The notes beneath the pieces are model-generated. The model was not told where the DNA came from. It saw only the letters and a program-made list of their open reading frames with translations, and did no database searches. A stretch of DNA of 50,898 bases. Source: Gracilaria vermiculophylla. Lineage: Eukaryota > Rhodophyta > Florideophyceae > Gracilariales > Gracilariaceae. A program made the position numbers and the translations under genes. Within the stretch, counting starts at the first letter, position 1. The number at the start of each line of letters is the position of its first letter. The stretch is taken from contig JAHNZQ020003146.1 of the NCBI GenBank assembly GCA_019155205.2, positions 575,324 through 626,221 of the forward strand, read 5' to 3'. Shown in pieces: positions 1-9,300 of this stretch.

Positions 1-125
1 ATTCCCCCGGCTCGCGACAGCGGATACCGGAGACCACCTTTAGGAATACGCGCCTTTGGAGTCACCAAAAACTCCTAACGGACGTTGTGCTTTACTACCT
101 CGACAGGAGGGCTGACAGTACCACA
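1..125 (-). repeat. Dispersed edge repeat, copy A (truncated at window start)
   Basis: These 125 bases are the exact reverse complement of 50772-50896 and closely match copies at 44721-44931 and 50561-50771. The inner border is TGTGGTACTGTCAG read on the minus strand, the same border as in copies B and D, so the unit has a defined edge. The outer part is cut by the window end. A short frame (MLYYLDRR...) runs out of the repeat on the plus strand and into unique sequence; the related frame is also open in copy B. The repeat is unclassified: satellite or subtelomeric unit, or the end of a mobile element. Confidence 0.9.
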
Positions 126-802
126 CTTACCGCGTTGAAAACTCGGAAAATGCGTCGCGTCGAAGCTGAAAGAGAAAAAGCTGAAAGAGCTTTGCAGGCA
201 GAGACGAATCGTCTGCAAAAGCAGTGCGAGCTGGCGGAAAAGCAGCCTGAGCGTATGCGAGTTGAGCGCGAGAAGCGAGCTCACCAGGTCTGGCGGTCAA
301 AGCGAGGTGAGCATAATAAGATTCTTGCGGCGAATCGAAGCGCTTGTCGCGATGCACGGAGGCTACGGGTCAGTTTGGGCGCTGCGGATACCTTGATGAC
401 CCATTAAAAGTCGGCGTATTTTGGCATGTGTTTACGGCGCTTTTGACCCAGTTTCAGTGCGTAGTTGAGTTCCTTGAGGACATCGAGTTCGTTGCATTTC
501 GACTCAATGTTTGGACGTTAATGGTCAAATTAGGGTGCTTGGAGTAGAACGGGCGTTAGATACTCCATTCGGGGACATGTGGAAGAAGCTAGAGTGTCTG
601 TTGTAGACTCGCTGCTTGTATTGTTTTTAAATCTTTGAAACTGACCCATGTATTAGTACATTATGATAAACAAGGCACTCCGAGCAGCGTGAGCGGTGTG
701 AAGTGTCGAACACGTGGAGCAAATTGCACCGAAAATGTCGCGGGTACAGAACCTTTCTGAACGATTTACCGGTAGCAATTGTGGGTGGGCCAGGCATAGA
801 TA
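126..802. other. No recognised gene; short coiled-coil-like ORF
   Basis: A plus-strand ORF covering 87-407 starts inside the edge repeat. It encodes a Glu/Arg/Lys-rich, probably helical stretch (about residues 20-75) with no family I recognise. It may be the tail of a mobile-element ORF or chance. Bases 410-800 are AT-rich, and I see no other gene. Confidence 0.4.
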
Positions 803-2088
803 AAGTCTGTTTCAAAAGTATAGGACACCTGGAATTTTGATGCAAATCATCGTTTTTAGTACTGTAGTGCTACCAAAATTAGTTTTCAAAAAACTTCAAG
901 TTAAAAAACCGTTTCAAAATCATAGGACATTTCCCTTTCAACCTTCATTTTGCCTTCTTCAGTAGATGGTTTTCGCTTTTGTGTACCAAATAATACTAAT
1001 TCAACGCTTTTGCATCGCGTTTTTCTAAATTCCCATAGTTAAAATATTCATAGTTTTCGCGCTATTTCCAATACTTTTCTTTTAATCAAAACCTGTTCAT
1101 AATGGCCTGTAATGGCCATAAATCATTCTAACAAGTACATATTATTCGTTTTCAAGAGGGTTGAAGTAAATCTAACGCGTGAGTACTTGCGTGGCATTAG
1201 TCTATTGAAAGCAAAGAACGTTTTCCATTGCTATAGACTACTAAACTGCGGCGCTATCTTGGTGAAAAACCAGTTTATGTTTCTAAAAAGATATGTAAAA
1301 TTTTATAAAACGTTGTGTTAAAGCTTTTAAAAGCCTTCTAAAGTCTGTAGTGCTTACTGAAAAGGCTTTATATGTAGTTGTTTTCATCTAGAATCCAGTA
1401 CATAGCATAATATGAGCTCTAATAAAACTTGTCTATGTTCAAGTTTTATTTGATGTTTGTTGCTTATGACAACAATATGTAAAAAATTGTTGTTCATCCG
1501 AATCAAAGTTTTGCTCATTTTCAAATGCATTCTTTTTGCAGCTGACTTTTTTTTCAGTGCTCATTGCATACTGTGGAACCATTATTTGTATATTTGCAGC
1601 TTTCAAAAGGAAACGTTGTTCAGTTTTATAAACCGAAAGAAGTTTGAAGCGTTTTTCATTACCTTTTTAATCATTTTTTGTAATCGATTCGTCCTTTTCA
1701 TGGGTTTTTGAGTGCAAAACACATTTTCAAGACAATATTCTTGCAAAACGTTATACTCATTGTTTAAGCTGAGCATTATTAAGCTATCAATAAAACTTTA
1801 TGTTTATATTACAGTAAATATTGAATAAACTGGTAAAAAAATGAGAACAATGGCCTAGATCTAAGGTACTATTTGAAGTAATGTGTTGTAAGCTTTTACT
1901 TTATAAGATCTTATGTCTGTTTGAGGAAAGAAAGCAGCATGATGTGGAAATAATCACGCGCGAGTTGGAAATGTGCTATACTTTTGAAACGCGTTTTTGA
2001 GGGTTTTAACGAAGGGGGGTGGCTACAGTAGGCAAAAATCCATATTTTGGCGCGCTTTTGCACTGTCCTATACTTTTGAAACGCACTG
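803..2088. mobile_element. Tc1-like element without recognisable transposase (non-autonomous), 1286 bp
   Basis: The ends at 803-827 and 2064-2088 form a 25-bp terminal inverted repeat matching at 22 of 25 positions and sharing GTTTCAAAAGTATAGGACA. Each end is flanked by TA (801-802 and 2089-2090), the target duplication of Tc1/mariner elements. A second copy of the motif lies inside each end in the same orientation as the outer one (about 909-930 and 1972-1993, 102 and 92 bp in). This resembles the doubled transposase sites (IR/DR) of some Tc1 elements. The interior is AT-rich with only short ORFs and no DDE/D remnants that I can recognise. Length and ends match the decayed Tc1 copy at 47012-48290, so its transposase lineage may have mobilised this copy. 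Confidence 0.8.
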
Positions 2089-2960
2089 TACTCTATGTGT
2101 GAGGAGGTAGTTTACTGCAAGCTGACATGGACGGCATGCAGCGTTGCTGCATTGCTGTTTTGGTTGCACAAGGTGAGTTTGCAAAGTACAGAGGGAGTAC
2201 TGGGGTGTATAATTTGCATGAAGGAATTGGTTGTATACTTTGGAAGGCTTAAAAGTAGTGGTTTAATGATTGTTAGCCGAGTGCGAGATAATGCAAACCT
2301 TTTTGGACGGTTTGTGGATTGTTTTGACTCGAGTGTTGCTGGAGATTTAGACTGAGGTTGCGCTTTGTGAGTGTTGTTTCATGCATGAGCTGGGTTGTAC
2401 TTGTGTGACGCGTTGTTATCTGGAGCATGTGTGCTGATATTTATGTGAACGTGAGCGAATTGCTTACAATGGCGTTGCACCTTGTAGTTGAATGGTTGGC
2501 CAGAATTGATGGGGAGGTGACACTTGTGGTGATGAGCTTTTATATGTGGACCATGTGATTGCTGATTGTCAAACAGCGTTCCAATATGAGGAGCTTGGCA
2601 AGGCGCATGTGGGTGGTTGTGAATTAGAGGGCGCGTATGAAGTCGGTTTCGAAGCAAGGGTGCAGTGGGCAAAACGGTGTTTTGCATTTTACCCTAGTTT
2701 TGATGGAGCGATGGGTTTGTGAGATGCAGATGTGTGGTGTTTCGGCGCATACAGGGTGCGTGCAGATTTAATTGATGAGTTTGACTGGCTACATGCGGCA
2801 TGGCTGGTGAATTGGCAGCTTTGATGTTGGAGATGCAGTTGTGTGTAATTTGGCAGCCGGCTGGGGTGAGTGTGACAAGATGGAACGTTCGGACAAGCAC
2901 ATGGGGTTGGTATGGCGAGGGCGCGTTTTGTGCAGAGAACAAATTGGCGTCGTGCGGGAA

Positions 2961-2989
2961 TGTGTGCGTGTGTGTGTGTGTGTGTGTGA
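2961..2989. repeat. (GT)n microsatellite
   Basis: Nearly uninterrupted GT dinucleotides on the plus strand, within the G/T-skewed region. Confidence 0.9.
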
Positions 2990-4133
2990 GCATGAGTTTT
3001 CATGTTTGTTGATGGAGGTGAGCCATGGGAGAATACGGGGGCAGTGGTGGATGAAGTTGGTGGCGGGAGATTGAACGTTTTGCAATGGTGCCATTGGTCG
3101 TTTGCGTTGCACGGGAAGCGTAAAGTGGAATGCAGTGGGCGGGAGCTGTGGTGCAGCGGTCGTGTGCAAGTGGACGATGTATGTACAGGTGGTTGAAGCG
3201 CTTGTGCAATGTTTGTTGTGGGCGGATGTGTTTGACGCAAAAGCAAGTGCGTTTAATGGGCGTGCTGTTGCAAACAATCGGAGTGTGTAACGAGTGCGAG
3301 CGTGTTGCGTGGGTGTTGTGGTGAGCGGAAAAGCGCTCGATGCATTGCTTTTTTGTTTGGGCGTGTGGTGACGAGGCACAGGTGCTGTAAAGTAGCGCAG
3401 CGCCGTCACTGTGCGCATTGCACGCGTTTGGACGTGTTGTGCGCGATTGCTGAAGCTTTTTGATTTTGATTTTTTTTTGATTTTGTACATCTGTGCGCAC
3501 GACTTGACACATGTCATTGCGCGGTTGGTTTTGGTTGTTTTGGTTTTGGCGCTGTTGGAAAAGCTGCAACGCATGACGAGTGTTGAATGCAAAGGTTTGA
3601 GTTGTGAGGACTGACGATGAGCACTTGGGCTGAGATGGTGTGCAACGCAAAGCGGAGCAAAGCGGGACGGGCGCGCGGTGTGTGCGTGAGCTGGTGGGCG
3701 CGAGAAGCACATGCGGTGTCGGACGCAGTGAATATAAAAAGCATGTGTCCCACGTTAAAGGCAGCGAGCACGACGCAGCGCGCGCGCGCTGAGTGTGATT
3801 GCACACAGCTGCCGCTCTTGTTTTTGTTTTTGTTGTTGTTGTTTTTCTTTGGTGCAGGGAGGGAAAACACGCGTAGAAAGAGCAAGCACATGGCTGACGG
3901 GTTGTTCGGCTTGATTGGCGCTGCGACGGCGGAGGGGGGGGGCGGCGCAGCGGCGCGTGCGCGCGTTTCAACGCGCGCGTTGCGCCCTGGCGTGCGCCAC
4001 CTTCGGCAGCGGCGCCCCCGCAGAGCGGCGCCACAGGGGGGGCGCGCGACGCAGGCGGCGCGCGACGCAGGCGGCGCGCGAGGCAGCGCACCAGCGCACA
4101 CAACAGCGCACACGTGTGCCGGCGCCGCGCCCG

Positions 4134-4157
4134 TTTTGGCGCCGATATTTTGGCGCC
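4134..4157 (+). promoter_or_regulatory. Two directly repeated E2F-like sites
   Basis: TTTTGGCGCC occurs at 4134-4143 and again at 4148-4157, separated by GATA. Each fits the E2F/DP consensus TTTSSCGC. No transcript start is evident nearby, so the target gene is unknown; the GATA-factor gene 0.8 kb away is transcribed toward this site. Similar motifs arise easily in GC-rich DNA, so function is an inference. Confidence 0.4.
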
Positions 4158-4928
4158 GGCCGGAAATGCACGCTGCGCGGATACAGCAACGTCATGCGTG
4201 GCAGCGGCGCAGCGAAATTATAAAAAAAAGTGCGCGTCCCTTCACTGCGCTGCGCCGCGCGGCCAGCGCGGTTGTGATCTCGCCTGCCGCGCGCGCCGCC
4301 ACGCGCCGCTGCGCGCGCCAGCCGCGCCGCGCGCCTCGTCCGCGGCGCACATACAAGCGCCGCGCTCGGCAGCGCCCCGCAGCCGCCGCCGCCGCCGCTC
4401 GCGCACCAGTCGTCTGCGCCCCGCCCGCGCGGCGCGCGGCGCGCGCCACGTACTGTAATGCGCCGCGCCCATTCCATTCGCAAGCGCTCATCATGAACGT
4501 CTCATACACGCCCGCACACGTGCGCATCACAAGCAATGGAGCCGAACAAAAGAGCATACCATGCCAACGCGCGCCATGTATGAGCGCCCAATCACTTGCG
4601 CCGCGCACCAGCGCCGCAAGCCGCATGGCGCGCGTGTATGAGCTGCCGCTTGCGCCACCGATCATGCCGCCACAGCTGCGCTGCCGCCACAGCTGCGCTG
4701 CCGCCACCTCGCAAATTCACCATACACCGCCACCCCCTACACCGCCACCCCCCCCACACTGCCACCCATACACTGCCACCCACACACCGCCGCCCACTCA
4801 TTATAGCCGCTGCCAAGCGCGTGCCACGTCTAACTATAGCGCGCGCCGCACCACGCGCCCCGCGCCCCCAAACACAACAGCAAATATGGCACAACTTTTA
4901 CATCGCTTCTTGGCGCGCGCAACCACGC

Positions 4929-5807
4929 TCACTTGATGGCCGCGTCGAAGCGTTGTAGGCGCTCCACAAGGTCCCCAAACGACGGCAGCCGCGCCGGCAG
5001 CCGCGCCGGCAGCCTCGCCGGCAGCCGCGCCGGCAGCCGCTCCGGTAGCCGCCCCGCCACCCGCCGCGTCCCCACCCGCGGAGCCGCCCGCGCCGACAGC
5101 CGCCCCGCCAGCGCCCCTGAGCCGCCCGCCCCCCCGTGCGCGCTGGCGCTGCCACCACCGCCACTGCCGCCGCCGGATGCGCCGCCGCCGCCGGTGGCGC
5201 CGGCAGTGGCGGCGGCGGCGGAGGCGGAGGCGGAGGCGGAGGCGGAGGCGGAGGCGGAGGCGGCCGCGGCGGCCGCCGCCGCTGCAGCGGCCGCGCCGTC
5301 GAACTGCGCGCGTGCCCCATCGCCGCCGCCCTCGCTGCACAGCAAGCTGGCCACGTCCACGCGGCGGCATGGGCGGTGCGCGTGCGCCGCCGCGGCGGCG
5401 GCGGAGCGCGCCACGCGCGCCAACCCCTTGTTCTGCCGCTTGAGCGCCTTGCCGATGGACAGCACGGTGCCCTGCTGCTTGGCCAGCAGGTCCAGGTCCA
5501 GCGCCCCGCCCTTCTTGCGCACGTTGCGCCGGTAGTTGATGCCGCACGCGTTGCACAGCGTGTGCATCTCTGCGCCGCAAACGCACGTCGCCGCGCGCCG
5601 GTTAGCATGCGAGCGTCGTTGCGCCGCGCGCGCGCGCGTCGCCAAACGCCCCCCGCCGCACTTACCGATAGAGCCGGTCGTGGGCCCCACCCGCCACTGC
5701 GACGTGCTGCGGATGCCGCACCACCCGCACTGCTTGCGCGCCACGAGGTGCGCGCGCGCGTCGTAGCCCACGTTGAGCATGTTGCCGGAGCGATCAAGGT
5801 GCTGCAT
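4929..5807 (-). CDS. GATA-type zinc finger protein, two exons (5666-5807 and 4929-5569)
   Basis: Probable DNA-binding transcription regulator. Exon 1 (from ATG 5807) carries CGWCG and a WRVGP segment. A 96-nt intron (5570-5665) has donor GTAAGT, a GCTAACC branch-like motif and a CGCAG acceptor. Exon 2 continues with LCNACG and NYRRNVRK. Splicing in phase 1 joins the two Cys pairs into one C-x2-C/C-x2-C finger with a 22-residue loop, longer than the usual 17-20. Unspliced, the finger is broken by a Gly/Arg insert, which supports the intron. Downstream are an Ala/Ser-rich expansion encoded by a GGAGGC hexamer array (about 5217-5262 on the plus strand), Gly/Ser-rich sequence, and tandem ARLP tetrapeptides near the C-terminus. 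The frame is open upstream to 5957, so an earlier start is possible. It is divergent from ECM29. Confidence 0.75.
   Translation of the reverse strand: MQHLDRSGNMLNVGYDARAHLVARKQCGWCGIRSTSQWRVGPTTGSIGKCGGGRLATRARAAQRRSHANRRAATCVCGAEMHTLCNACGINYRRNVRKKGGALDLDLLAKQQGTVLSIGKALKRQNKGLARVARSAAAAAAHAHRPCRRVDVASLLCSEGGGDGARAQFDGAAAAAAAAAAAASASASASASASASAAAATAGATGGGGASGGGSGGGGSASAHGGAGGSGALAGRLSARAAPRVGTRRVAGRLPERLPARLPARLPARLPARLPSFGDLVERLQRFDAAIK
4987..5048 (-). repeat. 12-bp tandem repeat encoding ARLP units
   Basis: About five direct copies of a GCCGGCAGCCGC-like unit on the plus strand encode the C-terminal Ala-Arg-Leu-Pro repeats of the GATA protein. Confidence 0.8.
5217..5262. repeat. GGAGGC hexanucleotide array
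   Basis: Seven or so tandem hexamers inside the GATA-factor coding region, read on the minus strand as alternating Ala-Ser. Confidence 0.85.
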
Positions 5808-6319
5808 CACCGCGCAAAAAAACAAAAGGCGCAAGCAACCTCCACACCCTACCGCGCCCGCGCGCCTTCCACAGCGCCCGCGCGCGAGCGCCTCGCCCTT
5901 AAAACCACCGCCCCGCTCAAAACTTGGCAAGTGCCGCCGTGCGCCGCTGCGCAGCAAGCGGCGTTCGCCTCATATCCATACGCATTGCACCGCCTGCGCC
6001 GCTCGCGCTCGCCACGCCTGCCACCCCTGCCACGTCGCCCACGCCGCACAACCTCACGCCCCCTCCGCCAGCTGGAACCCACGCCAACTCCCAAACTCCA
6101 TTCCGCATCCCTCAACCGCGCGCACCCCCCCCCCTTCACCGCCGCAAGTCGCATCCCGCGTCCCTGCCCGTCGCCCGCTGCCTGCTGCCCGCTACCCGCT
6201 TCCCGCTTCCCGCTGCCCGCTGCTCGCCGCCCGCTGCTCGCCGCCCGCCCCCTCCGCCGCGCCCCGCGCCCCGCGCCCCGCGCCGCGCCCGACCGCGTGC
6301 CGTCCGCGCGCCCCCAACC
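5808..6319. promoter_or_regulatory. Divergent promoter region, GATA gene / ECM29
   Basis: The 512 bp between the chosen start codons of the two divergent genes are GC-rich. Next to the ECM29 start (about 6172-6254) is a tandem series of CCCGCT-based units. No TATA box is visible. Confidence 0.5.
6172..6254 (+). repeat. Tandem CCCGCT-type repeats before ECM29
   Basis: Imperfect 6-9 bp units (CCCGCTGCC, CCCGCTTC, CTGCTCGCCG) repeat through about 80 bp, ending roughly 65 bp before the ECM29 ATG. Confidence 0.7.
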
Positions 6320-9300
6320 ATGCCCGACGCCGAGCTGCTCGCCGTCGAGGCCGCCCTCAACACCCTCATCCTCGCCCAGGACGAGCCCGCGCTTCAAAAA
6401 GTTGTCACCCGCCTTCTGCCCGCCCTGCTCGCCGCGCTGTCCACCACGTCCGACCCCGCCCGCGCCAAGTGCATCCACGCCCTCCACCACATCAACGTCC
6501 GCATTCGATCCCACCCCGACCTCCAGCTCCCGTTCCATCCCGTTTTGCAAGTCTCCACACACCCCAACGCCGCCGTCCTCACCGCCAATGTCGCCATCCA
6601 GGGCGGCTACCTCGCTCGTTGCTTTGACCGACTGCCCGACGCCCAGCGCGCCCATGCGCTCCCAGCGCTCATAAACGCTGCCGCCGCCGTGCGCTCGCAG
6701 CAGAACACTTATGTTCTGCACCACCTGGCACTGCGCGCTCTCACACATGCGTCCTCCGCCTCCCCGCGCAATGCGCCCGACAACTTGTACAAACAGCTCG
6801 CCACTTGCCCGCAACCGGCCATCATGTCCTTCTTCTCCTTTGCGCTCTTGGCCTTGCGCGGCAAAACCAACATGCTCCTGGAAGAGCCCCCGCTTCTGGC
6901 CATCGTTCGCCTCGCCTCCGAATACGCCGCCATCAACCAACCGCACCGTGCAGCAGCCGTCTTTCCCCATTTTCTCGTTGCGGCTGGCTCCGCCTCTCGC
7001 TCCGCCCTAGTCGCCGCCGGAGAGGATGCCATCAAGCGTGTGGATACGTGTGACGTCTTGGCCGCCGCAGACCCGTCCATTGCCGCCACCCTTTTTGACC
7101 TCTTTAACGATATCCACGCCGACATTCCCTTGCGTATCGTTATTCTCGGTAAAGGCCTGCTACGCGTCACGCTCTGTGCAAACTGCTTCCCAGAAGTTTT
7201 CGACGTCTTCAAGCATAGCCTGTTCACCCCTGGAATCCCCGCAAGGTTTCAAGCCTTGGGCATGCACTTTGTGTCGTTTGTCATCGCCAACTGTGACGTC
7301 GATGTGTTGGTGGCCAACTCTTCGCAGTTTGTTCACTCCATGTTGAAACTGGTAAACAATCACACTGATGGCTCTCCATCATTTCCCGACAAGCTTCGCG
7401 CCTTTGGTTACACCGCCCTATCTGACTTGGCATTGCGTGTCCCATCGCTCATGCACGATGATTCCGTTTCGTTCAACGTCTTCTTCTCCGGTTCCCAATC
7501 GCGAACGCATCCGCCAGACGTCCGGAACGCCGCCTCCCAAGCGCTCGTCACTCTCTCGCGCATTGTGCGCATCCCACCTGGCGAGGCCACCGAGTTCCGA
7601 CGCGCCGTGCTTGCTGCCCTTATGCGCGCCATTGAAGATGATGAAGATGTATCCATTCTTGCCAGGTCCGCCGCCGTGCATTGGGCCAACGAATGTTTCT
7701 CGTTCACAGACGCCCAAGCCCGCCTAATCAATATCATCGCGTCCTCGGACACGAGCGCTCGCGTAAGTCAAGCGGCAGCTATTGGATTAAAGCCCGCAAA
7801 GGTTCCAAAGCACCCAATGCCCGGCGACAAAGCTCTTTCGGCGACCGACTTCCCCGACTTTCGTCACATTGTCTCCGTCTACACAAGTTACAGCGAGCGC
7901 CGTAAGCTGCACAGCAAATCGGTCCGAGCATTCATACAGTTCTCGCTCAAATGTATGCTTCACGAACTTTCTCCGCAAAGACGAATAGAGCTCATTCCAG
8001 CCGCCTCGATCGATGCATTTTTGAAAAGCGATACATCAACTCTCAAGTCTTTGAAGGCTCTGCTGAGCACTGCACAACAAGTCCTGCTGCATCCAGACCC
8101 AACTCAAGCGCAGAATCTAGACACGTCAGCACTTTGCATAGTACTTTTTGCTTCTAAAGCTGCGTCACTGAGGAAAGAAATAGCGGAAGCCTTCCGTCCT
8201 AAAGTGGAGGACCTGATCAAACAAATTACGCGAAAGTCCGCTTTAGGAGATGTTATCACCGCACGTGCCCTGTCCATGCTAGTGGGCATCTGTTCTGATT
8301 GTCTTTCTGAAGATGAAGTGCAGAAGCTTATTGTACGCCTCGGGTCAGGGCTAGAACCGAATCCATCTGGCGTTGCCTCAGGCAGGCATGAGGAAGATGA
8401 GCGCGTTGCAAAGATAATGGCCGCTGGACAAGTAATATGTGCGTTCGAGAGACGAGCGGATGCTGTGTGGGACGAATCGGAACAAACTCCGATATCAAGA
8501 ATTGTTACATATATCTCGAAAAGAATAATGCTTCCCGTCGAGGCATCCGATGTTGTGAGAACCGCGGCATGTGCTGCTCTAGCAGATGTTGGAGGCAGAC
8601 GTCTGCTACCCATTTCTTCGCCGTCACGCGAGAAGGTTATCTCAACGTTAACAGGTATTCTGAAGTTATCATCCTCTCCGTCAAAAGTAGTTCAAGCTGC
8701 ATCAATTGCCCTTGGAAAGATTTGCATCGGCGAGCCTAGACCGCCTTTTCAGCGTAAGGCAATTGAGGGACTGCTCTCTGTTTGTCGCGAAAGAAAAGAG
8801 GAGGACATTCGTTTTACTGCTGCAGAGTGCCTCGTTAGGTGCACTTCCGCGATGGATGTTCCAACCCCATCTGCACTTGAGGAAACAAACACAGATGTCT
8901 CGAGTGTGGGGGTGACTGAGTCGGGCGAATTACAGAGCATAATGCAGATCAGAGATATCGGCTATCAAGTGAGAGCAAAAATATGTGAAGAAGGTGATCA
9001 GGTTGGGGCTTCATTGCTGCCGGAGACATTGAAGATTATTAATTCCCTCGTCTTTGATGAAAGACCGAGCGCTCGAGCAGGTGGTTGCGTTTGTCTCTTT
9101 ACTTTTCTCAAGTTGCTCGCAGATGTGTCGGAGACGGAGAAATATGCTTTTGCTACTCCAGCTGATAAGGGCCGCTTCAAGAAGGAACAAGAACTGCTTT
9201 TAGGTCTTCTTCCGGAAATACAAAGGGCATTTATTGTTCTCTTATCAGATCGTTCAGAATTTACTCAGCAGATGGCCTCATGTGGCATTGCATTAGTGTA

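Larger units (their letters stand above)
2091..4928. other. 2.8 kb without a supported gene; strongly strand-asymmetric
   Basis: From about 2100 to 3640 the plus strand is rich in G and T. From about 4440 to 4910 it turns C/A-rich. Between these lies very GC-rich sequence with repeated GCGCGCGACGCAGGCG units near 4040-4085. A (GT)n tract sits at 2961-2989. Long ORFs exist in several frames on both strands, but they are low-complexity consequences of base composition (His/Thr/Pro-rich or Arg/Ala-rich). A pyrimidine-rich run ending in CAG at 3815-3858 resembles a splice acceptor, but I found no exon that uses it. The region lies 3' of the GATA gene. Confidence 0.6.

Noticed and set aside
3815..3858. 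Strong polypyrimidine run ending in CAG, like a splice acceptor
   Set aside because: No downstream plus-strand exon with coding character before the oppositely oriented GATA gene.
2379..4113. Long minus-strand ORFs rich in His, Thr, Pro and Asn
   Set aside because: They result from the C/A-rich composition of the minus strand. Overlapping ORFs are open in all frames and none shows a domain.
3617..4936. 439-codon plus-strand ORF
   Set aside because: Arg/Ala/Pro-rich throughout; an artefact of very high GC. Five other frames are open in the same place.
5136..6674. 512-codon plus-strand ORF opposite the GATA gene and into ECM29
   Set aside because: Low-complexity shadow of the GATA gene's repeats and of the ECM29 5' end.
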